Shown here piece by piece: positions 1-7,282 of a stretch of 8,680 nucleotides of DNA. The DNA lies in the NCBI GenBank assembly GCA_019307545.1, contig JAFDJI010000260.1:1-8680 (forward strand), read 5' to 3'. Made by a program: the position numbers and the translations under genes. The notes beneath the pieces are model-generated. The model saw nothing but the letters and a program-made list of their open reading frames with translations. It made no database searches and was not told the origin of the DNA. Each line of letters opens with the position of its first letter. The first letter of the stretch is position 1. Source of the stretch: Deltaproteobacteria bacterium. GTDB taxonomy: Bacteria; Myxococcota_A; UBA796; GCA-2862545.

Positions 1-320
1 TGCTCGTCCGCGTCGATGGAGAGGGGAAGACGGTCGAGGCCCGGATCGCCTATGGGGGCATGGCCGCGGTTCCCGCCCGCGCGCGCCATGCCGAGGAGGC
101 GCTCGTCGGCCACCCGTGGGACCAGGAAACCGTTGCGGGGGCCGCCGCTGCGCTCGAGCGCGACTTCACCCCCATCACCGATCTTCGCGGCTCGGCCTGG
201 TACCGCGCCACCGTCGCCAGGAACCTCCTACTCGGATTCCACGTGGAGACCAGCCAGGAACGGGACCCCCGCCACCCTGACCGGCCCTCGGGCACGGTGC
301 CCTCCGAGGTGAGATCATGA
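1..320 (+). CDS. xdhA: Xanthine dehydrogenase small subunit (FAD/iron-sulfur), C-terminal part
   Basis: The 5' end lies outside the window; the first complete codon begins at base 3 and the TGA stop is at 318-320. The visible ~105 residues are the end of the CO-dehydrogenase-type flavoprotein C-terminal domain. They contain the pattern RIAYGGMAA near the left edge, then DFTPITDLRGSAWYR and ARNLLLGF, which match the family signature in which a Gly-Gly-Met loop is followed by D-(F)-x-P-(L/I)-x-D-x-R-x-S-x-x-YR. In the family, XdhA carries two [2Fe-2S] clusters and FAD and passes electrons from the molybdenum centre to NAD+. The stop overlaps the xdhB start (ATGA, 317-320), which indicates translational coupling. 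The iron-sulfur and FAD-binding halves cannot be seen. The assignment rests on this tail plus the xdhB neighbour and is strong. Confidence 0.9.
   Translation, partial: LVRVDGEGKTVEARIAYGGMAAVPARARHAEEALVGHPWDQETVAGAAAALERDFTPITDLRGSAWYRATVARNLLLGFHVETSQERDPRHPDRPSGTVPSEVRS
306..312 (+). promoter_or_regulatory. Ribosome binding site of xdhB
   Basis: GAGGTGA lies inside the last codons of xdhA, with the GAGG core 7 bases before the ATG at 317. It supports this start and fits coupled translation of the two overlapping genes. Confidence 0.6.
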
Positions 321-2683
321 CCGGCGATACGGGCCGCCCCGCTTCCCCGCTCCACCAGCCCGCACTTCACGAGAGCGGATATCGACACGCAACCGGGGAG
401 GCGCTCTACATAGACGACCTGCCCGAGTCTCCGGGAATGCTCGTCGGGCTCATGGTCTGCTCCCCACACGCCCACGCCCGGATCCTCCGTCGCGACGCGT
501 CCCGCGCCCGAGAGGTCGACGGCGTCGAAGGCGTGTTCTTCTTCGACGATGTCCCGGGCAACAACCTCATCGGGGCCATCCGCCAGGACGAGCCCCTTCT
601 CGCCGAAGAAGAGGTGCACTGTCGTGGGCAGGCGGTGGCGCTGGTGGTGGGTGCGTCCTACGAGGCCTGCCGAGCGGCGGCGGCGCAGGTGGAGGTCGAA
701 TACGAGGTGCTCGCCGCAGTCGTGGGTATCCAAGAGGCGATCGCCCAGGACAGCTACCTCTTCGAGCCTCACGTGATCACCCGGGGGGACGTGGAAGCGA
801 CGCTTGCGGCCGCACCGGTACGAATCGAAGGCGAACTGGAGAGTGGTGGACAGGACCACTTCTACCTGGAGACCCAGGTCGCCCTCGCCCTTCCCCTGGA
901 GGATGGCAACATCCACGTGTACACCTCCACCCAGCACCCCACCGAGGTCCAGCACGGGATCGCCGGAGTGCTCGGGCTCGGCAGCCACAAGGTGGTGTGC
1001 GAGGTGCCACGCATGGGTGGCGCCTTCGGGGGGAAGGAGTCCCAGGCCACCCAGTTCGCCTGCCTCGCCTCGCTCGGGGCCTGGCACACCGGACGCCCCG
1101 TGAAGGTGCGGCTCGATCGCGACACCGACATGATCTCGACCGGGAAGCGGCACCCAGCCTGGAGCCGTTACCGGGCAGGATTCGACGACGAGGGCCTGCT
1201 GCTCGCTTTGGACGTCGACCTGTACTTCGACGGTGGCTGGACGACGGACCTGACCGGGCCGATCCTGGCGCGGGGCCTGTTCCACCTCGACAACGCGTAC
1301 TACGTCCCCGCTCTCCGCTTCGAGGGACGGGCGTGCCGCACCAATGTGCCCTCGAACACCGCGATGCGCGGATTCGGAGGTCCGCAGGGCATGCTCGTGG
1401 TCGAGGAGGCCCTCAACCGGGTCGCGGAGCGGCTGGGGCTCGACCCCGCCGAGGTTCGCCATCGCAACTACTATGGTGGCCCTCCGCGAAACCTGGCGCC
1501 GTATGGCCAGGAGGTGACCGAGGTCCGGATCCACCGCATCCACGAAGAGCTCCTGCGAAGCGCGGACTACGTCGCGCGCCGAGAAGCCATCAGCACCTTC
1601 AACGGGTCCTCGACCTGGGTGAAGCGGGGGATCGGATACCAACCGGTGAAGTTCGGGATCTCCTTCACCAAGTCGGTCCTGAACCAGGCCGGCGCCTTGG
1701 TGCTCGTGTACGCGGACGGCACGGTGCAACTCAACCACGGCGGAACCGAGATGGGGCAGGGGCTCCACACCAAGATGCTCGCGGTGTGCGCCCACGAGCT
1801 TGGCGTTCCCATGGGCCGGATCCGGGTGATGAATACGGCCACCGACAAGGTGCCCAACACCTCGGCCACCGCGGCGTCGAGCGGCTCCGACATCAACGGC
1901 CAGGCGGTGCGGGAGGCCTGCACCATCATCCGGGAGCGGATGCGACCTGTCGCCGCAGGGTTGCTGAATGTGGGCGAGGCGGAAGCCGGCCGAATTCGTT
2001 TCGAAGACGGCCACTGCCGGCTCACCCAGCACGGCTCGGTGTCCTTCGAACAGGTGGCCCAGACCTGTTGGTTGAAACAGGTCTCGCTGTCGTCCACCGG
2101 TTTCTACCGGACCCCGAACATCTGGTACGACCAGGCAAAGGGCCGCGGAAAGCCGTTCCACTACTATGCGTATGGCGGCGCCGTGACGGAGGTCGAGGTC
2201 AACGGGCTCACCGGTGAGCACCGGGTGCTGCGGGTGGACATCCTCCACGACGTGGGGGATCCACTCGTTCCGTCGGTGGATCGGGGCCAGGTGGAGGGGG
2301 GCTTCGTGCAGGGCCTGGGTTGGCTCACCTGCGAGGAAATGCTGGTCGATGAGACCGGACGGTTGCTCACCGTCGGTCCCTCCACCTACAAGATCCCGAC
2401 CTACGGGGACTGTCCGCGGGACATGCGCGTGCGCCTGCTCGAGCGCGCACGACAATCCAGCACCCTCTACGGGAGCAAGGCGGTCGGCGAGCCCCCCTTC
2501 ATGCTCGCGATCTCGGTGGTGACCGCCCTGCGGCACGCCGTCGCGTCCTTCGGCCCACCCGGGATGGAGGTCGACCTGGCCCTTCCCGCTACCGCAGAAG
2601 CCCTCCTCCGTGCCGTGGAGGAGATCCGGGCTCGGACGGTCCACCCATCGAAGGGCGGCACGCAACCCGGCGTCGCGGAGTAG
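317..2683 (+). CDS. xdhB: Xanthine dehydrogenase large (molybdopterin) subunit
   Basis: 788 residues, full length for a bacterial XdhB. It hydroxylates hypoxanthine to xanthine and xanthine to urate at a Mo-pterin centre, in a complex with XdhA. Residues that define a true purine-oxidising active site can be aligned from memory to bovine XDH: Q206 (Q767), E241 in GGAFGGKE (E802), R319 in ILARGLFH (R880), F353 in RGFGGPQ (F914), F450-T451 (F1009-T1010) and catalytic E725 in KAVGEPP (E1261). The spacings between Q206, E241, R319 and F353 match the bovine enzyme exactly. Pterin-binding segments GGTEMGQGL (475-483) and ASSGSDINGQAV (520-531) are also present. E241 and R319 separate XDH from aldehyde oxidases, so the purine substrate is well supported. 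The start at 317 overlaps the xdhA stop and has a good ribosome binding site. No xdhC maturation gene follows; the next genes converge from the other strand. Confidence 0.96.
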   Translation: MTGDTGRPASPLHQPALHESGYRHATGEALYIDDLPESPGMLVGLMVCSPHAHARILRRDASRAREVDGVEGVFFFDDVPGNNLIGAIRQDEPLLAEEEVHCRGQAVALVVGASYEACRAAAAQVEVEYEVLAAVVGIQEAIAQDSYLFEPHVITRGDVEATLAAAPVRIEGELESGGQDHFYLETQVALALPLEDGNIHVYTSTQHPTEVQHGIAGVLGLGSHKVVCEVPRMGGAFGGKESQATQFACLASLGAWHTGRPVKVRLDRDTDMISTGKRHPAWSRYRAGFDDEGLLLALDVDLYFDGGWTTDLTGPILARGLFHLDNAYYVPALRFEGRACRTNVPSNTAMRGFGGPQGMLVVEEALNRVAERLGLDPAEVRHRNYYGGPPRNLAPYGQEVTEVRIHRIHEELLRSADYVARREAISTFNGSSTWVKRGIGYQPVKFGISFTKSVLNQAGALVLVYADGTVQLNHGGTEMGQGLHTKMLAVCAHELGVPMGRIRVMNTATDKVPNTSATAASSGSDINGQAVREACTIIRERMRPVAAGLLNVGEAEAGRIRFEDGHCRLTQHGSVSFEQVAQTCWLKQVSLSSTGFYRTPNIWYDQAKGRGKPFHYYAYGGAVTEVEVNGLTGEHRVLRVDILHDVGDPLVPSVDRGQVEGGFVQGLGWLTCEEMLVDETGRLLTVGPSTYKIPTYGDCPRDMRVRLLERARQSSTLYGSKAVGEPPFMLAISVVTALRHAVASFGPPGMEVDLALPATAEALLRAVEEIRARTVHPSKGGTQPGVAE

Positions 2684-2696
2684 CGGCAAAGAGGAA

Positions 2697-2730
2697 GAGC
2701 CCGGATCTGGCTGTGTACAGATCCGAGCTC
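2697..2730. terminator. Probable bidirectional hairpin terminator between xdhB and tRNA-fMet
   Basis: A perfect 8-bp inverted repeat, CGGATCTG (2702-2709) and CAGATCCG (2718-2725), has an 8-base loop. After one C/A mismatch it is extended by GAGC (2697-2700) pairing with GCTC (2727-2730). It starts 13 bases after the xdhB stop and lies 14 bases beyond the 3' end of the minus-strand tRNA. On the minus strand the stem is followed by a pyrimidine tract, TTCCTCTTT; on the plus strand the T content is modest. The position between convergent units and the stem length suggest that it ends both transcripts, more convincingly on the minus strand. Confidence 0.55.
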
Positions 2731-2744
2731 GATTCGTCTTGAAT

Positions 2745-2821
<77 letters not shown>

Positions 2822-2830
2822 GCCAAGCCG

Positions 2831-2858
2831 CATGTAACGCCGCCCGTGGCTTCGTCAA
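2831..2858 (-). promoter_or_regulatory. Candidate promoter of tRNA-fMet
   Basis: On the minus strand, TTGACG (2858-2853, five of six to the -35 consensus) is followed after 16 bases by TACATG (2836-2831, a poor -10). Transcription would begin about 3 bases before the mature tRNA. The short stretch after the -10 is GC-rich, as is common in stable-RNA promoters. The weak -10 keeps confidence low; read-through from rluB is the alternative. Confidence 0.35.
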
Positions 2859-2933
2859 GGCCCCGGCGGGACCAAAGGGGCAGAAAGGGGAGTGGGTCCA
2901 CATTTGCGCTTGCCCCGCCTTCTGCGGTCCTGA

Positions 2934-3696
2934 TCAGCGCTTCGAGCCGGATCGCCGGGAGCCCGGGCGAGCGCGCTTTGGCCGAGGGCGAGCGAACCCC
3001 TTGCCGCGCCGCACCTTGCCGGCACGCCCGGATGGACAGGGTGGCGAAGCTCTCGCGTCGAAGCTTCGAGACGGGGTGCCCAAGCTGGGCAAGCATTCGT
3101 CTGACCAGGCGATTGCGGCCCTCGGAGACTGTGATCTCCACCCACGCATTGCCCTTGCCGGTCCGATCGAGCACCCGGACCCGGGCGGGCTTCGTCCTCC
3201 CGTCGTCCAGGTACACACCCTGTTCCAGGGCGCGAAGGTCTTTCGCCCCTGGCGTCCGGTACACCTTGGCCAGGTACCGTTTGGGAACATCGCGCGAGGG
3301 ATGGGTGAGGAGGTGCGCCAGGTCCCCGTCGTTTGTGAGCAGGAGTGCCCCCTCCGTATCGAAGTCGAGGCGGCCCACGGGCTCGACCTTCTCACTCCTG
3401 TCCCCCAGCAGATCGAAGACGCTCTTGCGCTCCTGCGGATCGTCCCGGCTGGTGATGCAGCCGCGTGGCTTGTACATCAGGAGGTACACCGGCGCGGGCG
3501 CCGGCGGAAGCGGCTTGTTGTCCACCCGGACGTCGTCCGTTTTTGGGTCGACGAAGAAGGCGGGGTGGTCGATGACCTTCCCGTTCACCATCACCCGACC
3601 TGACCGGATGAACTCCTCGCACTCCCGCCGAGAGGCGACACCCCGCCGCGCCATCAGCTTCGCCAGCCGCACCTCGCTGGGGTCTCTTTTCGCCAT
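2934..3696 (-). CDS. rluB: 23S rRNA pseudouridine synthase, RluB/RsuA family (frameshifted 3' end inferred)
   Basis: Converts one uridine in rRNA (U2605 of 23S rRNA for E. coli RluB) to pseudouridine. An S4 RNA-binding domain spans about residues 8-50 (VRLAKLMARRGVASRRECEE). The catalytic domain follows, with YLLMYKPRG at 71-79, the active-site motif GRLDFDTEGALLL with catalytic D111, and GRNRLVRRMLAQLGHPVSKL at 193-212. The start at 3696 has a strong ribosome binding site. The gene is 95 bases downstream of scpB, the usual partner of rluB. The 3' end is a problem: as written, the frame stays open to 2467, reading through the tRNA gene and antisense to the end of xdhB. Family similarity fades after about residue 232. 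Dropping one base, for instance in the run of four C at 2997-3000, joins a frame with a basic tail ending at TGA 2936-2934 and gives about 253 residues, a usual length. The end at 2934 is therefore inferred and is not in frame with the start. Confidence 0.85.
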
Positions 3697-3702
3697 TCCC
3701 GA

Positions 3703-3709
3703 CTCCTCC
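3703..3709 (-). promoter_or_regulatory. Strong ribosome binding site of rluB
   Basis: GGAGGAG on the minus strand, 6 bases before the ATG at 3696-3694. It fixes the rluB start and suggests independent, efficient initiation despite the 95-base gap from scpB. Confidence 0.75.
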
Positions 3710-3791
3710 GTGGCGTCCTCTCGACGAGCACATCGGCACGCGCCCCGTGGGGCGGAACGCTGCTAACCCATTTGCGGAACGGGAGAGATCG

Positions 3792-4403
3792 CTAGCCTTC
3801 TTCGAGGTCCTCTCGTTCCTTCAAGCTCGGGAGCGCGCCCAGGTCGGGCAGGGAGAAGACCTCGAGGAAGTGCCGAGTCGTGGCGTACTCCAGCGGACGC
3901 CCCGGGTCGTCTCGCCGCCCGGCCACCCGCACCATCCCGCGCTCCAACAAGCCTCGAACCACACCGCCGGAATTCACCCCACGCAGTGCCTCGATCTCGG
4001 CTCGGGTGACCGGCTGGCGGTAGGCGACGACCGCCAACACCTCGAGAGCGGCGCGAGAGAGCTTTGCCGGAGTCCCCCCGAGCAAACTGAGCACCGAGGT
4101 GGCGAAGCGGGGATCGGTGCGCAGCTGCCAACCTCCGGCCACCTCGACGAGTTCCAACCCTCGGTCACTGCGTGCGCAACGGGCGCGCAGCAGGTCGAGT
4201 GCCTTGGCGACCTCGGCGGGGGTGGCGTTCTCCAAGCTGGTTGCGAGGGCCTTGGCGGTCACCGGCCCGGCTACTGCGAAGAGCAGGGCCTCCACCTCGG
4301 GGACGAGGCGGTTGATGCAGGCCTGCTCGGGGGATTCCGCGCCACCGGGAAAGGGCAGGATTGCCCCGCCGTCCGGCGCCGGCCGCTGCTCGTCGCCGCT
4401 CAA
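3792..4403 (-). CDS. scpB: Segregation and condensation protein B
   Basis: 203 residues from a TTG start at 4403-4401, a usual ScpB length. ScpB dimers bind the ScpA kleisin and regulate the SMC ATPase in chromosome condensation and segregation. Two winged-helix domains are seen. The first runs about residues 30-100 (VPEVEALLFAVAGPVTAKAL). The second carries the family signature AYRQPVTRAEIEALRG, GVVRGLLERGMV and RPLEYATTRHFLEVF at 127-173. The TTG overlaps the scpA TGA in a TTGA quartet and has GAGGGGG upstream. An ATG at 4514 is in frame but would bury 112 bases of scpA and add a low-complexity Arg/Gly-rich leader, so I prefer TTG. The first ~27 residues are Pro/Gly-rich and unlike the conserved core. 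The gene sits between scpA and rluB, the classic order. Confidence 0.93.
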   Translation of the reverse strand: MSGDEQRPAPDGGAILPFPGGAESPEQACINRLVPEVEALLFAVAGPVTAKALATSLENATPAEVAKALDLLRARCARSDRGLELVEVAGGWQLRTDPRFATSVLSLLGGTPAKLSRAALEVLAVVAYRQPVTRAEIEALRGVNSGGVVRGLLERGMVRVAGRRDDPGRPLEYATTRHFLEVFSLPDLGALPSLKEREDLEEG

Positions 4404-5182
4404 CCGGCCCCCTCGGCCACGAGATTGGAGAGCGCTCCGAGATCTGCATCCGAGGCCACACGCGCCTCGAGGAACACCGGCCCCAGATGGGTCTCCTGGT
4501 GTAGGTCGAGCCAACGGAGTCGAGCCATCTCCAGCACGGCGATGAAGGTCGCGATGCGTTCCAGCCGGTTGGGGAGCGCTTTCAGGAGGACGCCGAACTC
4601 ACCGCGCCCGCTTGGACCACCCAACCAGGAGAGCACCCTGCGGGAGCACGCCACCAGGTCGGGGCCGTCCCCAGCCACCGTGACCTCCGGCATCGGGGCA
4701 GCTTCCCGGGTGAGGAGGGCGTAGTACAAATCCAGGAGGCCAAACGCGTCGATGGTGCTCTGTACCGGTCGTCCGCCTTCGGGCGCGTCCTGGGTGGTCC
4801 GGGAGAACGCCTCCCGGCCGAGTCGGACCTGCGACTCGAGCATGTCGGCGCCTTCTCGGAAACGCTGGTACTCGAGGAGTTTCCGCGCCAGTTCGGCGCG
4901 CGGATCCTCGCCCTCCTCCTCCACGTCGCGGGCGGTCGGCGCACGGGGCAGCAACTCGAGGCTCTTCAGGTAGCAGAGCGTTGCCGCCATCACCAGGTAC
5001 TCCCCGGCCACGCCCAGATGCACCTCCCGCATGCGGTCGAGGTAGTCCAGGTAGGCGTCCGTGATCGCCCGTACCGGAAGCCGCTTCAGGTCGATGCCCT
5101 CTCGACGCACCAGGTAGAGGAGGAGATCGAGTGGCCCCTCGAAGACCTCGGTGTGAACCGTCCAGGTCGGGGCCGTCTCCAT
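4400..5182 (-). CDS. scpA: Segregation and condensation protein A (kleisin)
   Basis: 260 residues, usual for ScpA. As the bacterial kleisin it bridges the two heads of the SMC dimer and carries ScpB, closing the ring that compacts and separates chromosomes. The N-terminal signature is clear: VFEGPLDLLLYLVRREGIDL (13-32), then ITDAYLDYL (40-48) and EYLVMAATLCYLKSLELLP (61-79), the helical bundle that binds the SMC neck. The middle (85-165) is acidic and variable. The C-terminal winged helix that binds the SMC cap is at about 205-245 (RIATFIAVLEMARLRWLDL). The ATG at 5182 has GGAG five bases upstream and starts 13 bases after the Usp gene stop, so the two are probably one operon. The stop overlaps the scpB start. 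The smc gene is not in the window. Confidence 0.96.
   Translation of the reverse strand: METAPTWTVHTEVFEGPLDLLLYLVRREGIDLKRLPVRAITDAYLDYLDRMREVHLGVAGEYLVMAATLCYLKSLELLPRAPTARDVEEEGEDPRAELARKLLEYQRFREGADMLESQVRLGREAFSRTTQDAPEGGRPVQSTIDAFGLLDLYYALLTREAAPMPEVTVAGDGPDLVACSRRVLSWLGGPSGRGEFGVLLKALPNRLERIATFIAVLEMARLRWLDLHQETHLGPVFLEARVASDADLGALSNLVAEGAG
4408..4414 (-). promoter_or_regulatory. Ribosome binding site supporting the TTG start of scpB
   Basis: GAGGGGG on the minus strand inside the last codons of scpA, with the GAGG core 7 bases before TTG at 4403-4401. It is the main reason, with the TTGA overlap, for choosing this non-ATG start. Confidence 0.5.
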
Positions 5183-5195
5183 CCGGTCTCCGGTC

Positions 5196-6029
5196 TCAGT
5201 GTGCGACGAGCACCATGAATGACTTGTTGGTCATGAGGTAATCCGCGGAGCTGCTGAAGAGGAAGTTCTTCACGCGGTTGTTTCCCCTGAATCCTATCGC
5301 GATCAGGTTCGCTTCGACCTCCTCCGCCACCTTCACCACGCCCTCCCGGACCCGGGCGGCCTGCACCAGGTGTGTGGTCACCGGGACGTTCGGGAGCTGC
5401 TGCTTGGCCCTGTCGAACAGTCCCGGCGGTTCGCCCTCTCCCTTGTCGACGTAGACGACGTGCACCCGGAACCGGATTTTCTCGGAAAGCCGGCGTAGCG
5501 CCTTCGTCGCGTGTGCGGCCGCATTCGAGCCGTCGAAGCCGAGCACGACGCCGGTCACGTCCTCCGCGCCCTCTGGAACCAGGACCACGGGGGTGGAGAC
5601 CGCTTCCAAGATGTTGTACACGTTGTTCCCACCCTGGCCGGGGAACCGGCTCTCGGTGCGGCCCTTGTTGCCGATGAGGGTGAGGTCCGCTCGTTCCGCG
5701 TGGTGGCAGATCCGCTCCACCACCGCCCCATGATCGAGGACGGTCCGTACCTCGAGACCCTTCTCCTCGGCGGCGAGCTTCACCTCCGCCAACAGGCGCC
5801 TCGCCTTCTCGTCATACTCCTCCTCGACCTCCTTCGAGACCACCGCGGGTTCGAACCCCAGCCGGCCTGGCAGGTCCTTGAGGAAGCGGCCGCTGGGCCC
5901 CACCACGTTCACCACGCGGAGGGCCGTGAGTTGGGACCCCGGGAACCGGGCGAGCATGTCCAGGGCGACAGTGCGGGCGGCGCGCGAGTAGGGCGAATCG
6001 TCCACGCCGAGCAGTGTGAGCAGGGGCAT
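5196..6029 (-). CDS. Tandem-domain universal stress protein (Usp)
   Basis: 277 residues with two Usp domains, about 1-153 and 158-277. Each begins with a hydrophobic strand and Asp (LLGVDDS at 6-12; VVLGFDGS at 161-168). Each ends with the strand and glycine loop of the nucleotide-binding fold (LTLIGNKG 116-123; LIAIGFRG 242-249). The ATP motif G-x2-G-x9-G-(S/T) is imperfect: domain 1 has all three glycines (120, 123, 133) but G for S/T; domain 2 has S259 in place of the third glycine. ATP binding is thus possible in domain 1 and doubtful in domain 2. Family members are cytoplasmic stress or signalling proteins of varied role; the specific function here is unknown. ATG at 6029 has GAGG 6 bases upstream; a GTG at 6062 would add 11 residues but looks weaker. 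It leads the scpA-scpB-rluB operon. Confidence 0.88.
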   Translation of the reverse strand: MPLLTLLGVDDSPYSRAARTVALDMLARFPGSQLTALRVVNVVGPSGRFLKDLPGRLGFEPAVVSKEVEEEYDEKARRLLAEVKLAAEEKGLEVRTVLDHGAVVERICHHAERADLTLIGNKGRTESRFPGQGGNNVYNILEAVSTPVVLVPEGAEDVTGVVLGFDGSNAAAHATKALRRLSEKIRFRVHVVYVDKGEGEPPGLFDRAKQQLPNVPVTTHLVQAARVREGVVKVAEEVEANLIAIGFRGNNRVKNFLFSSSADYLMTNKSFMVLVAH

Positions 6030-6035
6030 ACGAAA

Positions 6036-6039
6036 CCTC
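6036..6039 (-). promoter_or_regulatory. Ribosome binding site deciding the Usp start
   Basis: GAGG on the minus strand, 6 bases before ATG 6029-6027. No comparable site precedes the in-frame GTG at 6062. Confidence 0.45.
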
Positions 6040-6180
6040 GGTGGATGGGGAGCACGGACCACGCGCCCGCGCCCGGCACCGTGGGATTAGCACACGGAGC
6101 ACCACTTGGGCGAGCCCCCACGGCAACGGCATTGGACACCAGATCGCCGACACCGTGGTCGCTGGGGGTTTGTCCCGGCT

Positions 6181-7233
6181 CTAGTGGCGGGCCGCAGCGG
6201 CAATTCGCTCCTCGGCGATGTGGTTTGACGCCGCCACGGTGGTGATCCCCTGTTCGTCAGCCACCGCGAGGATGTGCTTGACCGTGTCGAAGATGCCGGC
6301 AGCGCGGTCCATGGATTTGCCAGGCGGCCAGCCGTGGATCTCGCCGTAGACGTTGATCAGGCCACCGGCGTTGACCACATAGTCGGGCACGTAGAGGATC
6401 CCTCGCGCTTTCAGGGCTTCGGCGTCACGCACGTCGTCCTCGAGTTGGTTGTTGGCCGCACCCGCGATGATCGGAGCACGGATCCGGTCCAGGGTACGGG
6501 GGTTGATCACCGCGCCAACCGCACAGGGCGCGAGCACGTCGCAGTCCGCCGCGAAGAGGCCTTTGTCGTCCACGATGGTGCCCTGGCCGCAATCCTCCAG
6601 GGTGCGGGCAATGTTGGCGGGCTTGATGTCGTTGTAGATCAGCTTTGCGCCCGCCTCGTGGAGGTGGTGCGCCAGCCGACTGCCCACACTCCCCACCCCC
6701 TGGATCGCGACAGTGCGGCCCCGTGGATCCGGGGACCCGTAGACGCGCTCCAGGGCGGCACGGATCCCGTGGTAGGTGCCCCAGGCCGTCACCGGTCCCG
6801 GGTCTCCGGACCCGCCGAGCTTCTTGCTCAAACCCGTCACATGGCGCGTCTCCTGGCGGATGATCGCCATCTCCCGCTCGCTGGTGTTCATGTCCTCGGC
6901 GGTCAGGTACCGACCGCCCAGGCTGTCCACGAAGCGTCCGAACGCCCGGAAGACCTCCTCGGTCTTCCTCTCTGGATCTCCGATGATCACGGCCTTCCCG
7001 CCGCCCAGATCGAGACCCGCGACGGCCGCCTTGTAGGTCATTCCGCGGGACAGCCTGAGCACATCGAGGAGGGCCTCCTCCTCCGACGGGTAGTCCATCA
7101 GGCGACAACCCCCGAGCGAGGGGCCGAGGGTCGTGTCGTGGATTGCGATGATGGCGCGAAGGCCGCTTGCGCGATCACTGCACAATGCGACCTGCTCGTG
7201 ACCCATCTCCAACATCTGTTCGAAGCAGTTCAT
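6181..7233 (-). CDS. Leucine (branched-chain amino acid) dehydrogenase
   Basis: 350 residues, normal for the family. It reversibly deaminates leucine, and usually valine and isoleucine, to the 2-oxo acid with NAD+, feeding branched-chain catabolism or branched fatty-acid priming. The N-terminal catalytic domain has IAIHDTTLGPSLGGCR (29-44) and RGMTYKAAVAGLDLGGGKAV (63-82). Substrate-site lysines K68 and K80 stand at the same positions as in Bacillus leucine dehydrogenase, and catalytic D114 lies in TAEDMNT. The dinucleotide domain has GVGSVG (179-184) with acidic D202 at the end of the next strand, favouring NAD over NADP, and the loop AGAANNQL (257-264). Closely related valine or phenylalanine dehydrogenases cannot be excluded on sequence alone. 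ATG at 7233 has AAAGGGAG upstream. It is 49 bases downstream of the radical-SAM-like gene and 151 bases upstream of the Usp gene. Confidence 0.93.
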   Translation of the reverse strand: MNCFEQMLEMGHEQVALCSDRASGLRAIIAIHDTTLGPSLGGCRLMDYPSEEEALLDVLRLSRGMTYKAAVAGLDLGGGKAVIIGDPERKTEEVFRAFGRFVDSLGGRYLTAEDMNTSEREMAIIRQETRHVTGLSKKLGGSGDPGPVTAWGTYHGIRAALERVYGSPDPRGRTVAIQGVGSVGSRLAHHLHEAGAKLIYNDIKPANIARTLEDCGQGTIVDDKGLFAADCDVLAPCAVGAVINPRTLDRIRAPIIAGAANNQLEDDVRDAEALKARGILYVPDYVVNAGGLINVYGEIHGWPPGKSMDRAAGIFDTVKHILAVADEQGITTVAASNHIAEERIAAAARH

Positions 7234-7240
7234 GGCCGCA

Positions 7241-7248
7241 CTCCCTTT
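7241..7248 (-). promoter_or_regulatory. Ribosome binding site of leucine dehydrogenase
   Basis: AAAGGGAG on the minus strand, 7 bases before ATG 7233-7231, in the 49-base gap after the upstream gene. It supports the chosen start. Confidence 0.6.
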
Positions 7249-7282
7249 GGGGGGTATGCACCCATAACACTGCTTACAGCCC

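Noticed and set aside
997..2217. Plus-strand frame of 406 codons within xdhB
   Set aside because: An Arg/Gly/Pro-rich shadow frame of xdhB with no family match.
50..2689. Minus-strand open frame of 879 codons opposite xdhB
   Set aside because: It covers a clearly homologous gene in antisense, has low-complexity Gly/His/Val-rich translation and no recognisable domain; such frames are expected opposite GC-rich genes with G/C third positions.
2859..2933. Repeated AAAGGGG and a 5-bp GGACC/GGTCC pairing between rluB and the tRNA promoter
   Set aside because: Too short for a convincing terminator or regulatory element.
3741..3754. Short hairpin (CGCCC/GGGCG, 4-base loop) between scpB and rluB
   Set aside because: Five pairs with no following T run on the minus strand; too weak to call a terminator or attenuator.
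4404..4514. Longer scpB N terminus from ATG 4514
   Set aside because: It overlaps the conserved end of scpA and adds an Arg/Gly-rich leader unlike ScpB; TTG at 4403 has a better context.
3747..4724. Plus-strand frame of 325 codons opposite scpB and scpA
   Set aside because: Both genes below it are certain by motif; the translation has no recognisable domain.
6086..6091. Possible extended -10 (TGT then GCTAAT, minus strand) in the gap before the Usp gene
   Set aside because: No acceptable -35 at the right distance and a common sequence in this context. The 151-base gap probably holds a promoter for the Usp-scpA-scpB-rluB run, but I cannot place it.
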